Source: Piper betle (Eukaryota > Streptophyta > Magnoliopsida > Piperales > Piperaceae). From it: a stretch of DNA of 64,000 bases. The stretch is taken from contig JAURVB010013580.1 in the NCBI GenBank assembly GCA_033002965.1, positions 205,135-269,134 on the forward strand, in the 5' to 3' direction. Below the pieces are notes generated by a model, which worked only from the letters and a program-made list of their open reading frames with translations, was not told the DNA's origin and searched no databases. Position 1 is the first letter of the stretch, and every line of letters starts with the position of its first letter. The translations under genes and the position numbers were made by a program. This document shows, one piece after another, positions 21,022 through 31,391 of the stretch.

Positions 21022-23784
21022 GGAAGTGGCTGTGTTGCAACACAACCATCTTGGCTGTGCTGCCGTCCGTAATCCAGCTATTGGATTATATCCAAAGGCT
21101 GATTTCTCCCATCCACACCCCCCTCCCACCCTCCCTTCCCCTGCTGTTGTCTTGGCCGCCCCCTGTCGCACGCCGCATCCGGCCGGCCCTCGTCTCGGCC
21201 TCCGGCATGTCCAAGCCGACCCTCATCCACCCCTCCCCCTCGCACCCCCTGGTCGCACGCCGCGCCGCTCGTCCCCACCCCCCCCCCCCCACCTCCCCAT
21301 TGCCGCGGCCCGACTAGCTCCCTTGCCCCCCTATTTTGTCGCGCAGAATTGAGCCCTCTAGTTTTGGCGCACCACCTTGGGTCACATGGGGAAGAGTCGG
21401 GAAGGTGGTCGCCGGAGGTCGAAGCCGTGGTTGATGGCCGGCGAGAAAGCGTCGTAGGTGGGTGACAGTGGGTGGTCGGGAAGGAAAGGAGAGGGGTAAT
21501 GAAAGGTGGTGGTGGCAAGGCGGCGACAACATTGGCTGGTGGCGTCGCTGCTTGGTAGGGGGCGGTCGATGGCGAGGTTGCCGGGGTATAGGGATGGAAA
21601 AACAGATTCGCCGGCGAAACAGGGGAGGGAGGAGGAAATGTGCAGGGGTAGTTTGGTAATAAAAATTTGACTCGCTCTCGATTCGAGTCAATATTACGAA
21701 ATAAATCTCAAAAAATATAAAAAATTCAAAAAATAAAATAATCAAATTCTAATGAATTATTTTATTTTATTGTATTTTACCCTATTTTTTCATATTTTTC
21801 GAGAGAGGTAGTTTTAAAATAAAAACTTGACTCGAGCCCGACTCGTATAAATAATATGAAATAAATCTCAAAAAATATGAAAAAATAGAGTAAAATATCA
21901 TAAAATAAAATAATCTATTAGAACTAGATTATTTTATGTTATATTATTTTACTGTATTTTTTATATTTTTTGGGATTTATTTCGTAATATTGACTTGAAT
22001 CGGGAGCAAGTAAAGTTTTTATTACGAAATTGCAATCGAGTCATTTTCCCCCGACTCACTCTCCACTTGAGTTAATATTACAAAATACATTTTAAAAAAT
22101 AAAATAAAATAATTTCATAATAAAAATTTGACTCGTTCTCGAATCGTGTCAATATTAAGAAATAAAATTTAAAAATAAAATAAATAATTTCATAATAAAA
22201 ACTTGACTCGCTCTCAACTCGATTCAATATTATAAAATAAAATAAAAAATAAAGTAATTTCGTAATAAAAACTTGACTCGCTCTTGACTTGCTCTTGACT
22301 CGAGTCAATATTATAAAATACATATTAAAAAAATGACAAAAATAAAGTAAAATACTATAAAATAAAATAAACCATTAGAACTCGAATAATTTATTTTATG
22401 GTATTTTAATATATTTTTTGGGATGTATTTTATAATATTAATTTAAGTCAGGAGCGAGTTATGTTTTTATTACAAAATTGCCATAATTTCATTTTTCTTC
22501 ACCAACCTTATTTTCTCAAGTTAATAATATTAAGTAAATTTTCAAAAAATATATAAAATAATTTTCATAATAAAAACTTGATTTGCACCTGACTCGAGTG
22601 AATATTACGAAATAAAATTAAAAATATATTTAAATTTGAGTCAAGAGAGAGTCAAGTTTTTATTTCCATCTCGACTCGAGTCAATACTACGAAATACATG
22701 TCAAAAAATATGAAAAAATTGAGTAAAATACAATAAAATAAATTAATCGATTAGAACTCAATTATTTTATTTTATCGTATATGAATATATTTTCTTTATA
22801 TTTTTTAGGATCTATTTCGTAATATTGAATGAAGTCGGGAGCGTGTCAAATATTTATTACGAAATTACCCCTGTACATATCCTTCCTTATTCGAATCAAT
22901 ATTACGAAATACATCTTAAAAAATATGAAAAAAATAGAGTAACATACCATAAAATAAAATAATCCATTAGAACTAGATTATTTTATTTTATGTTATTTTA
23001 TTGTATTTTTTATATATTTTGAGATCCATTTTACCCCCTCCTCTGTTTTAGCCATGCCACCCCGACCACCGATGACCTCGCCGCCGCCATAAACTGGACT
23101 ACCTCCGGCTGTGCTGCGACGGCCTCCACACCGGAATCCCAAGTCGACGCCTCCTGCCAGCCGTGCTACGCAGCATCCCGGGAGAAATTGAAAGAACAAA
23201 GGAAGCTGGAAGCAGACCTGTGGTCGGTGGCGTCAAAAAACTTGCAGCTTTGATCGAGGCAATGGCAACGGTGGACTCGCCGCCCACCGCCTCTTCACTG
23301 GACTCCTAAGCCGCCCCTGACCCCAGTCGTGCTGTGCGGCATCCCAGGAGAAACAGAGGAAATGAAATAGCTCCTCTACTTTGTCGTCGTCGCAGCTACC
23401 GCCGGCGCTGTGCTCAGCAACTGCCTCCTGACTAGACCCCCTTGCCGAGGCCACCCACCTTCATCCCGCCGTCGCTGGTCGTTGTGTCGCGGGAAGAACG
23501 ACTCGCTTGTGTCGTGCGCGGCTTGGCCAGAGTAGAGCAAGGCTTGGGCACGGGGGAGCGGGGGTGTGACGAGGGCCAGCCGGGACGTGGCAGGGGGTGG
23601 GACGAGGGCTGGCCGGCGCGAGGAGGTGGGTGGGTGGGTGGGGTAGGGGGGGGCAGTTGGTATGTTGTGGGGAGTTGGTGTGTTGTGGGGGTTATTTTCA
23701 AGCTGTTGAATGGCGATCCAACGGCTGGGATCAAATTGCAGCACAACCATCTTGGCTGTGCTGCAGGCTAGGAAACTTATTTCC
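21019..23784. mobile_element. TA-flanked repetitive element E1
   Basis: Both borders are TA microsatellites. Each end has an imperfect hairpin around AGCACAGCCAAGATGG, and ATCCAACGGCT-like sequence lies further inside. The right end, reversed (ggaaataagtttcct), matches the left end of E4 at 44424 (gaggaaatagttcct), so the two are related and opposite in orientation. The left part (21110-21640) is GC-rich. The middle (21650-23030) is an AT-rich array of TTGACTCG palindromes. The right part (23040-23690) is GC-rich with a repeated gcatcccgggagaaa-like segment at about 23175 and 23339. No transposase is found, so the class is uncertain; a MULE-like or MITE-like element is possible. Long frames in the GC-rich parts are not supported as genes. 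Confidence 0.5.
21655..22880. repeat. Array of TTGACTCG palindromic modules
   Basis: Repeated units of the type cgtaataaaaacttgactcg, then ctctcgactcgagtcaatat, then tacgaaataaatc, alternating with AT-rich runs. Copies are visible near 21665, 21828, 22000 (inverted), 22125, 22200, 22270, 22435 (inverted), 22575, 22640, 22675 and 22830. A related array is at 58430-59820. The same inverted GACTCG pair occurs once in each LTR and once in each large hAT-type element. No coding sequence. Confidence 0.65.
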
Positions 23785-23797
23785 ATATATATATATA

Positions 23798-24414
23798 AAA
23801 GGAAGGCTGCAATGGGCTGCCTGATTTTGGCAGTGCATTGCAGCACACGGCCTGTGCCCACGGGCAGTCAAGCCCACCCTGCGACCCGCCCAACCTGTCC
23901 AACCCGTCCGACATGCCCGCTTGCCTACCCAACCATGTCCGCTGCCCTACGACCGACCACCCCTGCCACCTTGCCCTGGCCCCCAACCCACACCAAACCG
24001 CCGCCCCATGGCACGACCACCACCCCTGCCGCCAGCCACCCCCTCCCAGGCGGGCTAGCGGGTGGGGAGTGCCGCGGCTTGGGGTGGGTGGGCCGTGATG
24101 GTGGTTGGTGGCGGGGGGTTGTGGCGGCTTGGGGCGGGGGGGGGGGGTTGGTCGTTGTCGCAGGGGCAGCGGGCGTGAGGGCTGCACTGGCCTTGAGCCG
24201 GTCGGGGGGCCACGATGGCTTGGGGCGGGCAGGGGGCCACGGCAGCGGGGGGCCGTGGTGAGGGGGCGGTGGGTGGTCAGATGGGTGGGCAGGCGAGCAA
24301 TCGGACTGGTCGGTCGTGGCAGGCAGACTGGCTGGCAGACGGGGGGAGGGTGTGTTTGGGCGTTGGATTGAAATCCAGCAGCCTAGATTAAATGCGTTGC
24401 ATGCCAACATTTTG

Positions 24415-24418
<4 letters not shown>
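23798..24418. mobile_element. TA-flanked GC-rich element E2
   Basis: It lies between TA tracts at 23785-23797 and 24419-24456. The left end has ggctgcaatgggctgcctg and a gcagtgcattgcagc hairpin. The right end has cgttggattgaaatccag and gcgttgcatgcc. The inside is a GC-rich low-complexity stretch (proline- and glycine-coding in every frame, so not evidence of a gene). The architecture resembles E1 but the sequence differs. Class uncertain. Confidence 0.4.

Positions 24419-24456
<38 letters not shown>
24419..24456. repeat. TA microsatellite
   Basis: A pure AT tract separating E2 and E3. Confidence 0.9.
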
Positions 24457-24458
<2 letters not shown>

Positions 24459-24558
24459 GTAAAGATTTCCTGAGCCAAAGGCATGAAATCTTACCTGCGC
24501 CAATCTTTCATCTTGGCCGTCCGTTCATCAGGACGGACTGGATCAAAGTACCTATAAC

Positions 24559-24712
24559 AAACCCTTCCCGGCCTTTGGCGCCTCCCACCACCTCCTCCTC
24601 CTCCTCCCACCGCCTCTCCACACCTCTGCCGCCTCAAACCCTTCCCGGCCTTTGGCGCCTCCCACCACCTCCTCCTCCTCCTCCCACCGCCTCTCCACAC
24701 CTCTGCCGCCTC
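24559..24712. repeat. 77-bp tandem duplication
   Basis: A CT-rich segment starting aaacccttcccggcc at 24559 recurs at 24636, with two adjacent copies that appear nearly identical. It gives long open frames by composition only. Confidence 0.8.
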
Positions 24713-25465
24713 TCACCGCCTGCCCTGCACCCCGTGCACCACCACCGGCCACCCATGGCCCCAATCATCTCCACGCCTCTGCCGCCTCTCCAAACTGCTT
24801 CCTCCTCCTCCCACTGCCTCCACGCCTCTCACCACCTGCCCTGCACCCCCTGCACTGCCGCCGGCAGCCCACGGCCCCGAGCCTCTCCACACCTCTCCAC
24901 GCTTCTCACTGCCTGCCTTGCACCCCCTACACCGCCGCCGGCAGTCCACAGCCCTGAGCAGGTGTGGTGGCTTGTGCAAAAGATGACAGGAGGAGTCAGA
25001 TGTGTTGTACAAATCAAATGAAAGCTAGTGGTTGATTATCTCAAGGCTCTCAGAATGCTTTGTACTTGTGAAGTATGAATAACTTATAGAGTGATTTTCC
25101 CATACTTGTGACCTAGAGGAGCTGTGTATTTGAAGATATGGATATAGTGTATTGCAACTTGACTTGATACTTCTGTCACATAAATATTAAACTTTTTTGG
25201 CATTTGGTTGCATTCCTTTCATGTTCAAGTTTTTTATTTATTGAAGAAGATAATATTGCATTGAAGCAACATAATGAAAATTAAACCTACAATTACATTT
25301 TGTTATTTTCTTGTTCCAAGTTCTACATCGAGGAGTTACATTTAAAGAGGGACAATATTTGCCACTACAGGTCCAACCAAAACCGAAAAGGAAAATGAAC
25401 AATAGGTTCTTCAGGTGAAAATTTTAGAAGTGGTCTTGAATGGATAGAGTGGATCATTTGGCCGG

Positions 25466-25880
25466 CTATGTAGTCATGGGGAGCTGATCCACATATTTGA
25501 ACCATGTTCTAGAGAGCTTGCTAGTGAATCCATAGTCTCCAAAGAGTACATCAGCCAAACCTTGTCCTTCAGTTCCTGGCAGCCAAGCAGCAACAATGAC
25601 ATCCATCTTCGACACATAAGGTTCTATCACAAGAGGGCGGCCGCAGATGATCACGACAACACATTTGAAAGCACCGCAAACATTTGAGGGTGGCAACAGT
25701 TCTATCCACTTGGGTCATTTGACCAATCTTCTCTACGAGGGTCATCCTCTTCACTAGATCTCTAATCCTAACACCAATAGGTTGCTTGGGATCTTTGTAC
25801 TTCAAAGATGCTGCTTCTCCAAATGATGCCCAAAGAACTAACAACAACAATCCCAGCAAAAATGCTTTTGGAGTCCCCAT
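25466..25880 (-). pseudogene. Fragment of a GH3 beta-glucosidase / glucan exohydrolase gene
   Basis: Read on the minus strand, the part from the ATG at 25880 encodes a start with hydrophobic signal peptide, then SLKYKDPKQPIGVRIRDL and [15 protein letters not shown], the N-terminus of plant family 3 glycoside hydrolases (beta-D-glucan exohydrolase type). After about 64 residues it jumps to [15 protein letters not shown] and [11 protein letters not shown], then [16 protein letters not shown], which belong near the C-terminus of the same family. The middle, including the catalytic aspartate region, is missing, and the two parts are in different frames. The last part stops early at VDQLPMTT. This is therefore a deleted, frameshifted fragment, probably carried by element E3, with no enzyme activity expected. 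Confidence 0.85.
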
Positions 25881-26853
25881 TTGGATCCAACCTCGGGGGT
25901 CTTATCTCTACTAATAATTGCCAGTTTTAAAAACACAGAAAACAAAAACCAATCATTCATGTTGTTACAGCTATTGAATGCACTCAGCTGATATAATGAC
26001 GAGCAGAGATCATTCAAGAACCAATTCACAACTCAGATCTAATATGAGCAAGAATAATTACAGACCAATCTTTTGACATTAAAGACAAGCAGTAACACAC
26101 CACAACCATACATTACATGATATTAAAAATCAAAAAAAGTCCCCGACTCCCAAAATAAAAAAACCAAGAAAATGAAGAAAATGGTTGCATTCGGCAGGTA
26201 ATCAATTCTTATCAAGTTCTTAAATAATGATTGACTAGAATGTCAGATCTTCCCACACTAAGCACAACACAGTCTATCACATACTGCATTATACTTCAAA
26301 CCAAAACAAAACCACATCAGAGCAAAAAAGAATAAAAAGAAACATATTGAATCCATCACAAGCATAGTACACCATTCAAAAAGAATTAATCAAAAACCAC
26401 AATAAAGAAGGAATCTTTACCATAAACATCAAGCACAAACAACCACCAACATGAATAACATGCAACGCAACAGACAAGACGGACAAAAAGCCACAAACAG
26501 CCACAAATCCATCAAGAACTCCTTCAAAAAAGTGAGGACCCACGCCACCCAGAAGCCAGAAGAGAGTTAAAACCACACAAACAATGCCCATCAAAGAGCA
26601 CAAATCCACCACATCCAGATGCCAGAAGAGAGTAAAAGCCACACAAACACGGAGAATCTAAAATTTTACACAACTATCACATGATCCAACACATAAATGA
26701 TAGAATTGAAAGAATGGCCTATATTAGAATTAAAATAAATTCATCTTGGTATCCATAAATGATCATGTCCAATTTTAAAAAATACTGTAGAATTGAAAAC
26801 ACTTTCCTTTTAATTTATGTTTAGCAATGAAAATTTTCAGCCATACTTCTATT
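25881..26853. other. AT-rich filler of E3
   Basis: No recognised gene. The first 150 bp may be former leader or intron sequence of the captured GH3 gene. A 66-bp imperfect direct repeat starting gccagaagagagt lies at 26555 and 26621. The 88-residue frame at 26376-26642 (minus) covers this repeat and resembles nothing I know. Confidence 0.4.
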
Positions 26854-26940
26854 GACTCTTGATGGAATTGAACCATCATCTTCTTAGAAGCTTTGCTAAT
26901 AAGCTACCAAGGGGCTCTACCATGTTTGAGCTAAAGAGTC
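26854..26940 (-). tRNA. tRNA-like sequence, probably a relic
   Basis: On the minus strand GACTCTT at the 5' end can pair with AAGAGTC at the 3' end (seven pairs). GCTC/GAGC can form a D stem. GATGG-TTCAATT-CCATC is a perfect 5-bp T arm with a 7-base loop. A possible anticodon arm is AGCTT-ATTAGCA-AAGCT. TAGCTCAAACATGG and GGTTCAATTCC resemble the A and B boxes of RNA polymerase III promoters. The spacing between D and anticodon arms is too long (eight bases), so it is likely a decayed organellar-type tRNA or the head of a SINE. Confidence 0.3.
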
Positions 26941-28160
26941 ATAATTTGCAAATACATATTGTATTTAACTTGGCAAGGCAAAAAATATTTGAAAGGCACA
27001 AGTACTAACATCTAATATCAAGCACAATGTGAATATAACAATTAAGAATAAAACAATAAAAAAGTTCTTTAACACTACCATTGACAAAATTAGAACTTGC
27101 CGTAAGTGTACATATAAAAAATCAACAATTTCAGACACCACGAATAAAAAATTGCCGAAACAAAACATCAAGTAGTAAATAACGGTTGAAGTTCACCTCC
27201 CCTTCCCATCTATAATCAATAAGCAATTGACAACCAAAACCTGCTAATGACACTTATTAAAAAATCAAATGATCTTCCATTACACACAAGCAGCTTCCCA
27301 ATATATTCAAGTAACAAAACCAGCTCAACTATCAAACATTACAAACAGCAACCCACCAAAATATGATCTGAACAGAACACAAATTGCATTAAACAATGAT
27401 TATACTAACAAATCCTCCCAAATGCAAATTTGCCTACAACACATTCCAAATACAGGCAACAAAAAACTTAGCCTAGCAAATTGCAAACAAATCTACCAAA
27501 CATCAACCCAATGGCCCAACATATTTCAGATCATAATACTCACATTTGGCCAAATTACACCCAAAAAATGCATATTTTCACGTACAAATGATCAAGAATG
27601 ACAACCTCAACAAAGGTAGGAAGGAGAGGTGGAACAACTAGACTGCAGGGAGGTGGAAGGGCTAACAGCGGAGAAGTAGAATGGACTGATGGAGGGGCCA
27701 ATGAACAAGAAGGTCCAAGGGGCCGATGACTAGGAGGTTGTTGTCGCTGATTGTGGAATGAGGCGAAGGCTCGATGGCGTGGGTCACTTGAGGGACGGGA
27801 CGGCGCCCGACGACGGTAGCAACCCACTAAGATGGCGACGGGAAACGGAACGGCGCCGAGGGGCAGAACGGCACCGGGGGCTGGACGGCGCTGGATGACG
27901 GTGGCGACCCACCAAGAGGGCGACGGGGGATGGGACGACGGTGGGGGACAGACGGTGCCGGCAGGCGGGACGGCGCCAGGGGAGACTGGTCGGCAGCGCG
28001 GTGACGACGGCGATTTTGAAGTCGTGGCGGGTGAACTTAAGGTTGAAAATTTTTTGGGAGTTAAATAAAGGCTTTCTAATCTAGATCGTTGGATCTAATC
28101 GAACGGTTGTGGAAAAAGTTTGTTGCAGAGTTCCCTATCTGCCTCTTGCTCACCCAAACG

Positions 28161-28162
<2 letters not shown>
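26941..28162. other. Right part of E3
   Basis: AT-rich to 27600, then a GC-rich block with repeated gggacggcgccg-like motifs (27790-27990). The 110-residue frame at 27269-27601 and the frames in the GC block show no family features. The end at about 28070-28162 carries cgttggatctaatcg as the presumed terminal region. Confidence 0.4.

Positions 28163-28235
<73 letters not shown>
28163..28235. repeat. CT then TA microsatellite
   Basis: About 19 CT units followed by about 17 TA units form the right border of E3. Dirigent-unit DNA resumes with tttagggatgtaactacac. Confidence 0.9.
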
Positions 28236-28237
<2 letters not shown>

Positions 28238-30055
28238 TTTTAGGGATGTAACTACACAAATATCAAAATGTATAAAATTGGGTTTTACTTAGATGAGTTC
28301 AAAATTGGTTAACGTGATTTAGATGTTATTTAGTGCATGCAGGTAATATATAAGACCATACAAAGTTTCGGACGAAAACTTTTAGCATCGAGAATGTTTT
28401 GAATTAATCCGTTGGAAGGGCTACGTACCTTCTCTGAAATGTCGAAGGTATAAATTTGGAGGTCCACTTCATCTGAGCTTGCATTTGATACCACAACGTG
28501 TTTGTGAAGTTAACTGGATTGACTAGTAAAGATTGAGATGAGTCAATCCTGGTGAGCTCTTAATTTTAAAGTCCCAAAGCCATGAGACATGTGATTGGTT
28601 TTTTCTCCCCTGCTAGATGGAATTTTGAGCTTGATTGTCAACGGTTTACTCAGACTTTATCTGAAGCACTTTGACAGTGAAGCTTCTAATTTGCATGCTG
28701 GCCAACCAGAAATATTGGAGACTCGATCATATTCGAATTCGTGGAAAATATCATATTTGAACTACCATTTTATTTAGCAATCAAAATACACATTTACTTC
28801 CATATTTCATTGTATGATGACATATATTTAGTTTAATCAATGGAGTAATTTTTTATAATTTGACACCTAGCTACATGCCCACATGATCAGAATTCACAAG
28901 TGATTCACTTAGGTTTTGAACTATGCCCGTTTTCAATATGAGATGAAAATAGAGAACGTATTTAAATCTTCTTTAATATATAAAGAACTGAGGGTACAGA
29001 TGGGAGGAAATCATGCAGGAAAAACAATAATCTGATGACTGACTTAGAATAATGAAATCACGCGAAAAGAAAATTTTAGATTAGTAAAGCATGATTCAAG
29101 CTAGCCGCCAATATTGTTTTTATGACTCAAAAGATTTATTTCTAAACTCAAAATCCCCTCCCAGCGCTAAGTACAAAATTTTAAAATTTGACAATAAAAT
29201 AACCTGACAATTAAGATTGCCGCAAAAATTATTAAATTTGTGTGTGAAATATAACATGGATCGTCAATACAATTTAAAACTAGATGTTCAGAAGAGTGAA
29301 TATCATTAAACGAATGGTTTACTTGTATATTAATTAATTTATAAGCATGCAGTGATCTGGTCTTAGTGTTTTGTTGTTAGGCTTAATTTGAGTCATATCT
29401 TTAATTAGGTTATCTGTTTATGTAGGTCCAATATCTATAACATATATGACATGAATATTTAACAAGGTCTAACAACATAATTAAATTAATAAAATTTAAT
29501 AGAAGGGGATCATTTTTTTCAAAGGATTTTGGCACTTAAAAATTTTTCCCATCTCCTCTAGTTAAGCCCTTTTTTCTTCATATAACATTAAATTCTGCTT
29601 TGAAAAAAAAACCCTTGACTTCCATGTTGCTTGGGGAAAAAAAACTGGCCTTTGTATTTCTCATGGGTGACTCAAATCATAGCTAGCAAGTATGGAAGAA
29701 ATAGTAAAAACGGCCTCAAATTATTAAAAAAAAGCCCAAATTAAAAGATATCATTATACCAAATTTATATATGATAACTACAGTCACTCTCTTGAAAGAA
29801 AGATTAGAATCAACCAGTTTTGTACAATATAATAAATAATTAGCTTTTTAGTGGTTGAGATAAAGTGGTTAATTTCAATTGTTATTATGAGTGAAAGACC
29901 TATTAAAGAAAGTAATTGATTTTAAAAAAGCAATTCGCTTATGACATTGTAGGGGTCGGTAATATGGAAAGGATGATGGCATGTGTAAAAATTTTCTTGG
30001 TCAGAGGTGTACGTAGATATTGAAAGTGAGACAGATCGGAGGTTGGGCAAACCGT

Positions 30056-30063
30056 GTACCAGT
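30056..30063. repeat. 8-bp target-site duplication, left copy
   Basis: gtaccagt here is repeated at 30902-30909. Unit 1 has a single gtaccagtcagtacc at the matching place (18908). Confidence 0.85.
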
Positions 30064-30901
30064 CCACGATGCACAAATCGGCCGATTCCGTGCGGAATCG
30101 GCCGATTTAAATCGGATTGGCATAGTGCTGATCCGATTTCGGGGCCGACTCGGTCGGCCCCGAATCGGCCTCGGATTTAACTTGGAATCGGAATCGGCCG
30201 ATTTAAATCGGAATCAGTTTTTTTATGAAATTACTAAAATACCCTAGGTATGATTTTTATTAAATTATTTAAACATGGGTAAAATGGTAATTTGGATTTT
30301 AAAAACCTAAAATCAAACCCGCTCCCCCCACGCCGCCGCCGCTCGCCCCGTTTCCGCCCTCCGCCGTACTCCCCGACTCCGGGCTCGCCGCCGACCGGGC
30401 TACCGACCTCGTCGCCGACCTCGCAATGTCGCCGCCGACGTGTGGCCGGACCGAATCGGGCTGTGACACACGAATCGCCCCCGACTCGCTGCCGGCTGCG
30501 GGCCGCCGACTGTTCGCCCGACCGGGCTGCCGACATCCTCCGACATCGCCGCCGACCGGGCCGGCGGCGGCGGGGGTAAAGAGTGGCATTCTCGTAATTA
30601 AAAATTGACTCGAGTCTAACTCGAGTCAAAAATAATAATTAATTCTAAATAATTTAAAAAAATCTTAAAAAATATTTAAAAATATCAGAAACTATAATAC
30701 ACAGAATAATATCAAAATAACATCAATACCCAATTTTAATATATTTATATTATAAATTGTCAAATTATCATATATGACCGATTAAATTAATTTGGACCGA
30801 TTCAACTGAACCGATTCTTAGCCGATTCAGACCGATTCCGATTCCGATTCCGACTCCCTGGAAAACCGATTCCGATTCCGATTTCGATTCATGCAACCAT
30901 G
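30064..30901. mobile_element. hAT-type non-autonomous element with CGATT-rich ends, copy 1
   Basis: 838 bp with perfect 8-bp target-site duplications. The left end reads CCACGATGCACAAATCGG; the right end, inverted, reads CATGGTTGCATGAATCGG. Both subterminal regions are dense in aatcgg/ccgatt motifs (aatcggccgatt several times on the left, gattccgattccgattcc on the right). Subterminal motif arrays of this kind are where hAT transposases bind. The middle has a GC-rich block (30320-30575), then ttgactcgagtctaactcga and an AT-rich tail. No transposase. A related copy is at 47905-48829. Confidence 0.75.
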
Positions 30902-31211
30902 GTACCAGTAAGTACCCAGTACTCCCATTTTTCGGTTCTCACCTCACCAATGTTTCTTTATTCCAACATTGGAAAAAAAATGTTTCTTTATTTTACTTTA
31001 GAAAAATGTTTTTTATTTCCAGCTTGAACCAATCAGCAATAAAGTGCTACATTTGAACAAGAAATGCGGACATGAAATCTAGAAGCCATATGCATAGTAC
31101 CCTCTATAAATTTATGGACTAAAAATTCACAGCATGTGATATGGACGCTAATGAGTGACTCGGTTACAAACATACAATTCAATATTATATGCCGTGTTAA
31201 ATCTTCCAGCA

Positions 31212-31217
31212 CACGTG
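31212..31217 (+). promoter_or_regulatory. G-box in the gene 2 promoter
   Basis: CACGTG, the core site for bHLH and bZIP factors in plants, lies 175 bp before the ATG and about 54 bp before the TATA box. The other three genes have a different sequence at this place, so regulation of gene 2 may differ. Confidence 0.5.
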
Positions 31218-31270
31218 TTTTATAGTACTTTTCCCGTATATCATATTAGTTCACGCCTACCCTTGGACTC

Positions 31271-31278
31271 TATATAAG
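31271..31278 (+). promoter_or_regulatory. TATA box of dirigent gene 2
   Basis: TATATAAG, 121 bp before the ATG at 31392. Confidence 0.8.
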
Positions 31279-31391
31279 CACCACCATATGTGATCCCTAG
31301 TCCCCATCCACCTCTCCTCAACTCACAATTGTGGTATTGGAAAGAAGGGCTAAACCTAGTGTAAACAGGGTACACGTATATAGAGAAAGAC

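Larger units (their letters stand above)
24457..28162. mobile_element. TA-flanked element E3 carrying a captured gene fragment
   Basis: It lies between the TA tract at 24419-24456 and the CT/TA tract at 28163-28235. The left end has tcttggccgtccgttc and an aggacggactggatc segment. The right end has gatcgttggatctaatcg and cggttgtgg, similar in style to the ends of E1. The inside holds a GC-rich low-complexity block with a 77-bp duplication (24559-24712), a broken GH3 gene fragment (25466-25880, minus), an AT-rich stretch with a tRNA-like fold (26854-26940, minus) and a GC-rich right end (27600-28030). Gene-fragment capture suggests a Pack-MULE-like element, but no transposase is present. Confidence 0.45.
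28236..31270. promoter_or_regulatory. Upstream region of dirigent gene 2
   Basis: About 3 kb matching 17088-19278, interrupted by a hAT-type element at 30064-30901. A CCAAT box is at 31029-31033. A perfect G-box CACGTG is at 31212-31217, where genes 1, 3 and 4 read cactcgtattgatag. No gene is seen. Confidence 0.55.

Noticed and set aside
21026..21745. Frames up to 146 residues in E1
   Set aside because: Composition artefacts of GC-rich repeat DNA; no domain, no start context and overlapping in all frames.
23740..23790. Helitron 3' end (hairpin followed by CTAG) at the right end of E1
   Set aside because: A hairpin and ctag are present, but ctag is followed by further sequence shared with E4 rather than by host DNA, and no TC start is seen.
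23376..24503. Proline-rich frames of 160-192 residues
   Set aside because: They cross TA tracts and element borders, so they cannot be single genes.
27269..27601. 110-residue plus frame in E3
   Set aside because: AT-rich Asn/Gln/Thr-rich composition, no domain, no supporting copy.
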